The translations under genes and the position numbers were made by a program. DNA of 64,000 nt from Sorangium cellulosum (lineage in GTDB: Bacteria; Myxococcota_A; Polyangia; Polyangiales; Polyangiaceae): NCBI RefSeq assembly GCF_004135735.1, contig NZ_CP012670.1:10434501-10498500 (forward strand). Direction: 5' to 3'. Under the pieces are notes generated by a model. The model searched no databases and was not told the DNA's origin. It saw only the letters and a list, made by a program, of their open reading frames with translations. This document shows, piece by piece, positions 55,809 to 63,158 of this stretch; within the stretch, counting starts at the first letter, position 1; each line of letters begins with the position of its first letter.

Positions 55809-57530
55809 ATGCACGACAAGCTCGACATCGCCCGCGCCCTCCGCGAGATCGCGCTGCTGCTCCAGCTCAAGGGGGAGAACCCGTTCAAGGCGCGCGCCTA
55901 CGACACGGGCGCCCAGGCGCTCGAGGAGCTCACGGACGACCTCGGCGCGCTCGTCGCGGAGAAGAAGCTCACCAGCGTGCGCGGCGTCGGCGCGGCGCTC
56001 GCCGGCCAGATCGCCGAGCTCTTCCAGACCGGGCGCTCCGAGCAGCTCGAGGCGCTCCGCGCCGAGCTGCCCCCCGGCGTCCTCGAGCTGTCGCAGGTGC
56101 CGGGGATGACCCTCAAGAGGATCAAGGCGCTCCACGAGGCGCTCGGCATCGGCAGCGTGGAGGAGCTCAAGCAGGCGTGCCTCACCGGGAAGGTCCGGGG
56201 CGTGAAGGGCTTCGGCGCGAAGATCGAGGCGACCCTGCTCGAGGGGATCTACCGGCACGAGACGCGCGACGAGCGCGTCCTCCTCGCGGACGCGCTCGAG
56301 GTGGCCGAGCCGCTCCTCGCCCACGTGCGCGGGTGCGAGGCGGCCGCGCAGGCCGACCTCGCCGGCGCGATCCGGCGGTGGGAGGAGACGGTGGACCGCA
56401 TCGACCTCGTGGCCGCCGCCGAGGACCCCGCGGCGGTGACGGACTGCCTCGCCCGGTTCCCGCGTGTCGCGGCGGTCGACGATCGGGGCGCGTCGCGGTG
56501 CGCGGTGAGGTTCTCGGGGGGCCTGTCGGGCGAGCTCCTCTGCGTGCCGCCCGGGGATTACGCCGCCGCGCTGCTCCACAGGACGGGCGCGCCCGCCCAC
56601 GTCGAGGCGCTCCGCGCGCTCGCGCGCGGACAGGGGCTCTCCCTGGACGAGCGGGGGCTCCTCCGCGGCGGCGAGCGCCTCCCGGCGACGACCGAGGAGG
56701 AGCTGTACAGGCACCTCGGGCTCCCGTTCATCGCGCCCGAGCTCCGCGAAGGCGAGGGCGAGATCGAGGCCGCCGCGGCGCGCCGCGCGGGCGAGCGCGA
56801 CGACGGGCTCATCGAGGAGGCCGATATCCAGGGCATGGTGCACTGCCACACCGTGTTCTCGGACGGCAAGAACACGATCGAGGAGATGGCCCTGGCGGCC
56901 GAGGTGATGGGGATGAAATACCTCACCATCACCGACCACTCGCCCGCCGCCCATTACGCGAACGGCGTGGGCGTCGATCGGCTGAAACGGCAATGGGACG
57001 AGATCGCCCGGGTGCAGGAGCGCGTGAAGGTGAAGCTGCTCCGCGGCACCGAGTCCGACATCCTGGAGTCCGGAGCGCTCGACTACCCGGATGCGATCCT
57101 CGAGCGATTCGACATCATCATCGCGAGCATTCACTCGCGCATGAAGATGGATGCGGACCAGATGACGCGCCGGCTGGTGAACGCGATGCGGCTTCCGGTC
57201 TTCAAGATCTGGGGGCACGCGCTCGGCCGGCTCATCCAGCGGCGCGAGCCGTTCGCGTGCCGCGTGGAGGAGGTGCTCGACGCGGTGGCCGGGTCGAGGG
57301 CGGCCATCGAGGTGAACGGCGATCCGCACCGCCTCGACATGGAGCCCCGGTGGATCAAGGAGGCGCGCAAGCGCGGTATCCGCTTCGTGATCTCGACGGA
57401 CGCGCACTCGACGGGCGGGCTCCACAACCTGCGCTTCGGCGTGGGGACCGCGCGGCGGGGCGGCCTCCGCCGGGGCGAGGTGCTGAACGCGCTCGGCCCG
57501 GACGCGTTCCAGCAAGCGGTGCGGCCCTAG
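55809..57530 (+). CDS. PolX-type protein: HhH, degenerate polymerase-beta core and PHP domain
   Basis: The 573-residue protein begins at ATG 55809 with GGAG upstream. N-terminal helix-hairpin-helix segments (GENPFKARAYDTGAQALEEL, VRGVGAALAGQIAELF, VPGMTLKRIKALHEALG) lead into a polymerase-beta-like region. There the usual GS...GDxD reads AGAIRRWEETVDRIDL and the third-Asp strand reads SGELLCV, so polymerase activity is doubtful. The C-terminal PHP domain keeps its metal ligands (MVHCHTVFSDGKNTIEEM, ITDHS, IIIASIHSRM, WGHALGR, FVISTDAHS) and likely acts as a phosphoesterase or 3'-5' exonuclease in DNA repair. Confidence 0.9.
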   Translation: MHDKLDIARALREIALLLQLKGENPFKARAYDTGAQALEELTDDLGALVAEKKLTSVRGVGAALAGQIAELFQTGRSEQLEALRAELPPGVLELSQVPGMTLKRIKALHEALGIGSVEELKQACLTGKVRGVKGFGAKIEATLLEGIYRHETRDERVLLADALEVAEPLLAHVRGCEAAAQADLAGAIRRWEETVDRIDLVAAAEDPAAVTDCLARFPRVAAVDDRGASRCAVRFSGGLSGELLCVPPGDYAAALLHRTGAPAHVEALRALARGQGLSLDERGLLRGGERLPATTEEELYRHLGLPFIAPELREGEGEIEAAAARRAGERDDGLIEEADIQGMVHCHTVFSDGKNTIEEMALAAEVMGMKYLTITDHSPAAHYANGVGVDRLKRQWDEIARVQERVKVKLLRGTESDILESGALDYPDAILERFDIIIASIHSRMKMDADQMTRRLVNAMRLPVFKIWGHALGRLIQRREPFACRVEEVLDAVAGSRAAIEVNGDPHRLDMEPRWIKEARKRGIRFVISTDAHSTGGLHNLRFGVGTARRGGLRRGEVLNALGPDAFQQAVRP

Positions 57531-57600
57531 CACCGCTTGTCGCGATCGCGTCGTCGCATCGCCGCGGTGGACGCCTCGCTCGCCAGCACCTGAGCTGCGG

Positions 57601-57726
57601 CCGGGGCGCCCTTCCGGGACGACATCGAACGCGGCCCGGGGGGGCGCGCAGATTCAGGTCGAAGATCCCGACGGCAACCCAGTCGAGCTTCACGAGGCGT
57701 CGGAGGGACAGCAGCGCACCGGGTAG
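57601..57726 (+). pseudogene. Relic of a VOC-family (glyoxalase-like) gene 3' end
   Basis: Bases 57649-57726 encode QIQVEDPDGNPVELHEASEG before a stop. The EDPDGNPVELHE block is the standard C-terminal strand of VOC/glyoxalase proteins. Only about 40 codons are recognisable and no start or N-terminal part exists, so it is a fragment. Confidence 0.6.
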
Positions 57727-57877
57727 GAGCTCATGGCATGGTTGTGCCATGAGTCCTTGAGAGTCGATCGGTGGCGCGTTGACCCACGCCGCCCGCGGCG
57801 CGCGAGGGACTGACCGACGTGGACGCGCGCCGCGCAGCGATGTGGCCGGTGACGCGATTGTCGGCCATGATGTCCAC

Positions 57878-58768
57878 GTGTTGTATGTCCGCCACGTGCC
57901 GGGTCCGCCGCTCTCGGCGCACGTCGCCGAGCTCTGGTATCTTTCGACTGCTCCGCCCCGCGCGGCCGAGCGCATCCTGCCCTCCGGTACCCTCCAGCTC
58001 ATCGTCAACCTCGACGAGGACGAGCTTCGCGTCCACGACGGCCCCACCATTCGCCGCCACTCCGGCGCCGCCGTGTCGGGCGCGTACCAGTCCTCCTTCG
58101 GCGTCGACACCCGCGCGCACGTGTCGATGGTCGGGGTCCACTTTCGCCCCGGCGGCGCGTGGCCGTTCCTCGGCGCGCCGCCCGGCGCGCTGACCGACGC
58201 GCACGTCGACCTCGCGGACCTCTGGGGGCACCGAGCGGCGGAGCTCCACGACCGCCTGCGCGCGGCGCCGGAGCCGCGCGCTCGCTTCGCGCTGCTCGAG
58301 CGCGCGCTGCTCGACCGCCTCTCGAACGCGCGCCCGGGTCATCCCCTGGTGCCGCGCGCGATCGCGGCGCTCGAGGGAGGCGAGCGGCGTGTCGGCGACG
58401 TCGCGGCCATGCTCGGCATCAGCCACCGCCGGCTCGTCGACGTGTTCACCGCCGAGGCCGGCCTCGCCCCGAAGGCCTTCGCCCGGATCACACGCTTTCG
58501 GCGGGCGCTCTCGCGGGCCGAGCGGGAGCGCGATCCGGACTGGGCCCGGCTCGCTGCCGAATCAGGGTTCTGCGATCAGTCGCACCTGATCCGCGAGTTC
58601 GTGGCCCTCTCCGGCGATTCGCCGACCGCGCTCATCGCCCGGTCCTCCCGCGAACGCGTCACGTTGCACCACGTTGCCGTCGCCGCGTCGGCCGCGCCGG
58701 CCGCGTCGGATGGCGCGCGGGGAAGGGGCCGACAGCGCGCGCGACCTCGAGCTGCCCTGACCCGGTGA
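57878..58768 (+). CDS. AraC-family transcriptional regulator
   Basis: From GTG 57878 the protein has 296 residues and begins VLYVRHVPGPPLSAHVAELWYL, where related proteins begin; the frame is open to TTG 57779, but that part looks non-coding. The N-terminal ligand-binding domain (ERILPSGTLQLIVNL, VSMVGVHFRPGGAWPFLG) belongs to the DUF6597-type sensor. The C-terminal AraC domain has two helix-turn-helices (VGDVAAMLGISHRRLVDVF, DWARLAAESGFCDQSHLIREFVALSGDSPT). The last about 40 residues are low complexity. A VOC-protein relic lies upstream, perhaps a former target. Confidence 0.87.
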   Translation: MLYVRHVPGPPLSAHVAELWYLSTAPPRAAERILPSGTLQLIVNLDEDELRVHDGPTIRRHSGAAVSGAYQSSFGVDTRAHVSMVGVHFRPGGAWPFLGAPPGALTDAHVDLADLWGHRAAELHDRLRAAPEPRARFALLERALLDRLSNARPGHPLVPRAIAALEGGERRVGDVAAMLGISHRRLVDVFTAEAGLAPKAFARITRFRRALSRAERERDPDWARLAAESGFCDQSHLIREFVALSGDSPTALIARSSRERVTLHHVAVAASAAPAASDGARGRGRQRARPRAALTR

Positions 58769-59004
58769 CCGCGAAGGATCGGCGCGGCGCCGGGACGCAC
58801 CGCAGCGCGACCGGCAGCGAGCCCGGCGGCTTCCAATTCGTCCAAGACCGGGGCGCCCGCCGGGCGTAGACGTGGGTCATGACGCAACGCTCGCTCCCAG
58901 TTGGCGCAAAGGTCGATGATCGCGGGAAGAAGTGCAGGGTCGTTCCGCAGGCGGCCGCACGGCCGCGCGAGGCCGTCACGGTGATCGGGGCAAGGAAGCG
59001 CTTC

Positions 59005-59412
59005 ATGACACGCACCCGATCGCTGAGCCGCGTCGCCGCCGCCGTCGCCGCCCTGCTCGGGGGGGTCGGGGTTGCCGCACCGGCGGCCGCGCAAGGTGTC
59101 ATCGGCCCCGGCTCCGGGCGAGCCGGGGCCACCGTGGCGGTGGTTGTGGGGCTGATCGGCGTGGGCGTCGGTGGGCTGGCCCTGGCCCGCTCCGCCGGCC
59201 GCATCGACACCGGCAACGGGCGAGGCGGGGCCATCGTGGCCCTGGTGCTGGGGCTGATCGGCATGGTCCTCGCCGGGCTGCACCTGGCGACCTCCCCCGG
59301 TGGCATCGGCACCGGCAACGGGCGAGGCGGGGCCATCGTGGCCCTGGTGCTGGGGCTGATCGGCATGGCCCTCGGTCGGCTGGTCCTGGCCCGCTCCCAC
59401 CGCAGCGGCTGA
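59005..59412 (+). CDS. DUF6223-like small membrane protein
   Basis: ATG 59005 follows AAGGA. The 135-residue product has a signal-like first helix (VAAAVAALLGGVGVAAPAAAQ) and three more hydrophobic segments (ATVAVVVGLIGVGVGGLALARS, GAIVALVLGLIGMVLAGLHLA, GAIVALVLGLIGMALGRLVLARS). GNGRGGAIVALVLGLIGM occurs twice. This matches what I remember of DUF6223, found mainly in actinobacteria. It is an integral membrane protein of unknown role. The last 48 bases including the stop are repeated twice more downstream. Confidence 0.75.
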   Translation: MTRTRSLSRVAAAVAALLGGVGVAAPAAAQGVIGPGSGRAGATVAVVVGLIGVGVGGLALARSAGRIDTGNGRGGAIVALVLGLIGMVLAGLHLATSPGGIGTGNGRGGAIVALVLGLIGMALGRLVLARSHRSG

Positions 59413-59523
59413 CCGGCATGGCCCTTGGTCGGCTGGTCCTGGCCCGCTCCCACCGCAGCGGCTGACCGGCATGGCCCTTGGTCGGCTGGCCCTGGCCCGC
59501 TCCCACCGCAGCGGCTGACCGGC
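59365..59523. repeat. 53-bp tandem repeat of the DUF6223-like gene's 3' end, three units
   Basis: Units start at 59365, 59418 and 59471 with ATGGCCCTYGGTCGGCTGG and end in the gene's stop region. The first is coding (MALGRLVLARSHRSG and stop). Since 53 is not a multiple of three, the later units lie in shifted frames. Confidence 0.9.
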
Positions 59524-59679
59524 TGACCCGGCCATGGTGCCGGGTCCGTGCCCGCGTCGAGGAGGCTTCCCGTACCTCGTCCTCGAGCGCCTCGACGGGG
59601 AGGCGCTGGCGCGGTGGATGAAGGGCACGACGGGCTCGATGAAGGGCTCGACAAGGACCTCGAATCGATGTGCTTGGGT

Positions 59680-60336
59680 TCAAGTACGATGATGGGGTGC
59701 GCCTGAAACACGTGGACTGGGCGACCGTGATTCAGGAAGCACGACCGCGCCCGGCTCGAGCCTCAACGCGATGGAATCGCGATCCGGCTCCACTTTGCGC
59801 CTCTGCTGCACGTGCATGTCCACGATCGTCGTTACGCCGTCGGTGGCCCCCTCACCGTCGTCCTGCGCTGCCACCACGGTGATCGGGGGACCCCCGGCGT
59901 TTGGAGTGAAGAGCGTCACCACCCCGCTGGCCGACCCTTCCGTATAGTGGGGCCATCCGGCCCAGCAAACGAAGCCGCCCCACAGATCGATGCCGGAGCG
60001 CAGCGTGAGGCTCTCGGAGTACGAGTCGGTGCAGGCGAACACCCGCCCGCGCGCACGCGGCGCGAGCGCGACGGCACGGGCGAGCGTCTTCACCGGTTTT
60101 TCCATCGTGCCGGGATTGCTATCGTCTCCAAACGACCGGCTCGCGAACACCCCGCACCCGGCCTGCACGCGCAGCGCGGCGAGCCCCTCGAGACACTCCT
60201 CCTCCGAGGGCGCGGCCGAGGGCTCCGGGTCGCAGGTGCCCCCGTCCGCGCACGGTGAGGCGAACGGCTCCGCTCCGCACCCCAGGGTGGCCGGAGAGGA
60301 CAGCAGAAGGACCCATGCAACGGCTGTGATCTTCAT
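59680..60336 (-). CDS. Lipoprotein related to the Gly-rich protein at 3-1259, lacking the Gly-rich part
   Basis: The 218-residue product starts at ATG 60336 with a lipoprotein signal (ITAVAWVLLLSSPATLGC, lipobox TLGC). A pectin-lyase-like opening follows: FGDDSNPGTMEKPVKTLARAVALA, then FACTDSYSESLTLRSGIDLWGGFVC, resembling the start of the gene at the window's left edge. Where that protein becomes Gly-rich, this one ends after LRLEPGAVVLPESRSPSPR. It is therefore probably a 3'-truncated or frameshifted member of the family. Function is unknown, and it may be non-functional. Confidence 0.65.
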   Translation of the reverse strand: MKITAVAWVLLLSSPATLGCGAEPFASPCADGGTCDPEPSAAPSEEECLEGLAALRVQAGCGVFASRSFGDDSNPGTMEKPVKTLARAVALAPRARGRVFACTDSYSESLTLRSGIDLWGGFVCWAGWPHYTEGSASGVVTLFTPNAGGPPITVVAAQDDGEGATDGVTTIVDMHVQQRRKVEPDRDSIALRLEPGAVVLPESRSPSPRVSGAPHHRT

Positions 60337-60766
60337 GATCTTATGACCCGGCGCGTGGCTCGGTCGCGCGATGGCTGAACGGCCTCGTCGTGAACCTCGC
60401 TTCTCATGACCACGCGAAGGTCTCTCACCGGTACGAGGTGCTCACGGATCCGGCGGAGCTGCGCCAGGCCGGCGGCAGCGCGACGGCCATCGGGCAGCGG
60501 AGCGGGGATGGGATACCTCGGATCGGCTTTCGGTCGGGACGAAGGCTGCCGCGCCCTGCGCCGCCGCGCTGCGGCGCGGCATCCGGCCGTGTGCGTCCGC
60601 CCCGCACAGCCCATCATGACGGAGCATCCCCGTTCTCCACCGCTGTCCACCGCTGCCCGGGCTGGCGAGCGCGAGCGCTGCCCGGGCGGGCGGGCGGCCG
60701 CGCGCGCCGGCCGCGGCGGGCAGAACACCTCGACAGACGGGGCGCGCCGTGTGACGTTGAGATGCC
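60337..60766. other. Intergenic region before the cystathionine beta-synthase gene
   Basis: About 430 bp lie between divergent genes. Open frames are present (for example from 60390), but none has a ribosome site or recognisable domain. I see no repeat or definite promoter. Confidence 0.5.
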
Positions 60767-62164
60767 ATGACACCGATGCCGTCCGCGGGCGCCGCCGAGA
60801 ACGTCCTCTCCCTCATCGGCAACACGCCGATGGTCAAGGTCACTCAGCTCGACACCGGTCCGTGCGAGCTGTTCCTCAAGCTGGAGAACCAGAACCCGGG
60901 CGGCAGCATCAAGGACCGCATCGGCCTCTCGATGATCGCCGCCGCCGAGCGCGCCGGCCTGCTCGGCGGCGACCGGCGCCACCTGATCGAGGCGACGGCG
61001 GGCAACACGGGGCTCGCCCTCGCGCTCGTCGCGGCGCAGAAGGGCTATCGCCTGACGCTCGTCATCCCCGACAAGATGAGCCAGGAGAAGATCTTCCACC
61101 TGAAGGCGCTCGGCGCGGACGTGGTGATGACGCGCTCCGACGTCGAGAAGGGCCACCCGAGCTATTACCAGGACCTCGCCGCCAGCATCGCGCGCGAGGA
61201 AGGCGCGTTCTACGTCAACCAGTTCGAGAACCCCGCGAACCCGCTCGCCCACGAGACCATGACCGGCCCCGAGATCGCCGCGCAGCTCGGCGGCAAGCTC
61301 GACGCCATGGTGTGCGGCGTCGGCTCCGGCGGCACCCTGACCGGGCTCTCGCGCTACTTCGAGCGGGCGATCCCGGGCTGCGAGATGGTGCTCGCCGATC
61401 CGGAGGGCTCGGTGCTGGCGGGCTACGTCAGGACTGGCCACCTCGGCAAGGCGGGCTCGTGGCTCGTCGAGGGCATCGGCGAGGACTTCCTCCCCTCCAT
61501 CCTCGACCTCTCCCGCGTCAAGCACGCGTACACGATCCCCGACCGCGAGAGCCTGGAGACGGCCCGGGCGCTCCTCTCCAGCGCGGGGATCCTCGCCGGC
61601 TCGTCGTCCGGGACGCTCCTCGCCGCGGCGCTGCGCTACTGCCGCGAGCAGTCGTCGCCCAAGCGCGTTTGCACCCTCGTGTGCGACAGCGGCAACAAGT
61701 ACCTCTCGAAGATGTACAACGATTTCTGGATGGCCGATCAGGGCTTCACCGATCGCGAGCCGACAGGGGACCTGCGCGACGTGATCACGCGCCGGCACGC
61801 CGAGCGGGCCGTCGTCACGGTGCAGCCGACGGACACGCTCCTGGTCGCCTATGCGCGGATGAAGCTCTACGACGTCTCGCAGCTCCCCGTCCTGCAGGAC
61901 GGCAAGGTCGTCGGCCTGGTGGACGAGTCGGATCTCCTGCTCGCCGCCGTCGACGACGTCGCGCGCTTCCGCGAGCCGGTCGCGTCGGCGATGACCACGC
62001 GGCTCCGGACGGTCGACGTGCGGACGCCGGTCCGCGAGCTCCTCCCGATGTTCGACGCGGGGCTCGTCCCGATCGTGACGGACGGCGACGAGTTCGTCGG
62101 GCTGGTCACGCGCATCGATCTGCTCAACCACCTGCGGCGGCGGGTGAGGCTGCACGAGGTGTGA
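60767..62164 (+). CDS. Cystathionine beta-synthase with tandem CBS domains
   Basis: The 465-residue protein starts at ATG 60767 (or 60776). The PLP-dependent fold-II domain (about 10-320) has K49 in GGSIKDRIG, which forms the Schiff base, the substrate loop ATAGNTG, and GVGSGGTLTGLSRY, which binds the cofactor phosphate. Two CBS domains (about 335-460, VTVQPTDTLLVAYARMKLYDVSQLPVLQDGKVVGLVDE and RTVDVRTPVRELLPMFDAGLVPIV) may bind adenosyl ligands. It condenses serine with homocysteine to cystathionine in transsulfuration; a cysteine-synthase role is possible. The partner lyase gene is not in the window. Confidence 0.92.
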   Translation: MTPMPSAGAAENVLSLIGNTPMVKVTQLDTGPCELFLKLENQNPGGSIKDRIGLSMIAAAERAGLLGGDRRHLIEATAGNTGLALALVAAQKGYRLTLVIPDKMSQEKIFHLKALGADVVMTRSDVEKGHPSYYQDLAASIAREEGAFYVNQFENPANPLAHETMTGPEIAAQLGGKLDAMVCGVGSGGTLTGLSRYFERAIPGCEMVLADPEGSVLAGYVRTGHLGKAGSWLVEGIGEDFLPSILDLSRVKHAYTIPDRESLETARALLSSAGILAGSSSGTLLAAALRYCREQSSPKRVCTLVCDSGNKYLSKMYNDFWMADQGFTDREPTGDLRDVITRRHAERAVVTVQPTDTLLVAYARMKLYDVSQLPVLQDGKVVGLVDESDLLLAAVDDVARFREPVASAMTTRLRTVDVRTPVRELLPMFDAGLVPIVTDGDEFVGLVTRIDLLNHLRRRVRLHEV

Positions 62165-62255
62165 GCCGCGCGGCGGCGCGAGGCCGCGCCCCGGCTTGTG
62201 CGTGGAGCGGGCCTGTGATGACATGCGCGCCATGCACAAGGCGCATGGAATCGGC

Positions 62256-63155
62256 ATGTCGAGGAGGCTCTCCGCGGGCGCGAGGCGGGCGCGGGCCCAC
62301 GCGCTGGGCCCGGCGGCGATCGCCCTCGCGGCGTGCGCGCCCGCCGCGGCGCCGCCGGCCGTGAGCGCGCCCGCCGCGGCGCCGCCGGCCGCCGCCGCGC
62401 AGGCGGAGGGCGCGGGGCAGGCCGCGCCCGCGGGGCTCGATCTCGCGGCGGCGCGGATCGTCGACCTGACGCACCCGATCACGCCGGAGATGCCCCTCTT
62501 CCCCGGCAACAAGCCCTACGCCGCGGAGACGCTCAGCACCGTCGAGAAGGACGCGTATTACTCCAGCCGGTTCTCGATGGACGAGCACGCGGGCACGCAC
62601 GTGGACGCGCCGGCGCATTTCAAGGCCGGGGCGGAGACCGTCGAGCAGATCGCGCCGGAGCAGCTCGTGGGGCCGGCGGCGGTCGTCGACGTGACGGCGA
62701 AGGTGACGGCGAGCCCCGATCACCAGGTCTCCGTCGAGGACCTGAAGGCCTGGGAGGCGCGGCACGGGGCGCTCGGCCCGAAGCACATCGTGCTCATCCG
62801 GACCGGCTGGGGGGCCCGCTGGTCCGATCCGGTGAAGTACAGGAACCAGGACGCGCAGGGCGTCATGCACTTCCCCGGCGTGTCCGTGGAGGCGAGCCGC
62901 TACCTGCGCGAGCGCGGCGTCCGCTGCATCGGCATCGACACGCTCTCGACCGACCCGGGGCCCAGCCAGGCGTTCGATCAGCACAGGGCGTTCCTCGGCG
63001 CGGGCGGCTACCACATCGAGAACCTGGCCAACCTGGAGCAGCTCCCGGAGGCGGGGGCGTTCGTGGTGGTCGCGCCGCTCCCGCTCGCGCGCGGCAGCGG
63101 CGCGCCCGCCCGGGTGCTGGCGCTCCTGCCGGCGTCCGGGGCGCCGGCGCGGTAG
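62256..63155 (+). CDS. Exported cyclase-family (kynurenine-formamidase-like) hydrolase
   Basis: From ATG 62256 it has 299 residues; ATG 62223 and 62232 are in-frame alternatives. A twin-Arg-containing signal and lipobox (RRARAHALGPAAIALAAC) mark an exported lipoprotein, followed by an Ala/Pro linker. The catalytic domain carries the metal-binding motif EHAGTHVDAPAHF, DLTHPITPEMPLFPG near its start, IVLIRTGWGARW and GIDTLSTDPGPS. The family hydrolyses N-formylkynurenine or related cyclic amides; the exported location makes the substrate uncertain. It is convergent with the NAL-protein gene, three bases away. Confidence 0.85.
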   Translation: MSRRLSAGARRARAHALGPAAIALAACAPAAAPPAVSAPAAAPPAAAAQAEGAGQAAPAGLDLAAARIVDLTHPITPEMPLFPGNKPYAAETLSTVEKDAYYSSRFSMDEHAGTHVDAPAHFKAGAETVEQIAPEQLVGPAAVVDVTAKVTASPDHQVSVEDLKAWEARHGALGPKHIVLIRTGWGARWSDPVKYRNQDAQGVMHFPGVSVEASRYLRERGVRCIGIDTLSTDPGPSQAFDQHRAFLGAGGYHIENLANLEQLPEAGAFVVVAPLPLARGSGAPARVLALLPASGAPAR

Positions 63156-63158
63156 CGA

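Noticed and set aside
60390..60770. Open frame beginning MNLASHDHAKVSHRYEV
   Set aside because: No ribosome site, no recognisable domain and an Arg/Pro-rich end typical of chance frames.
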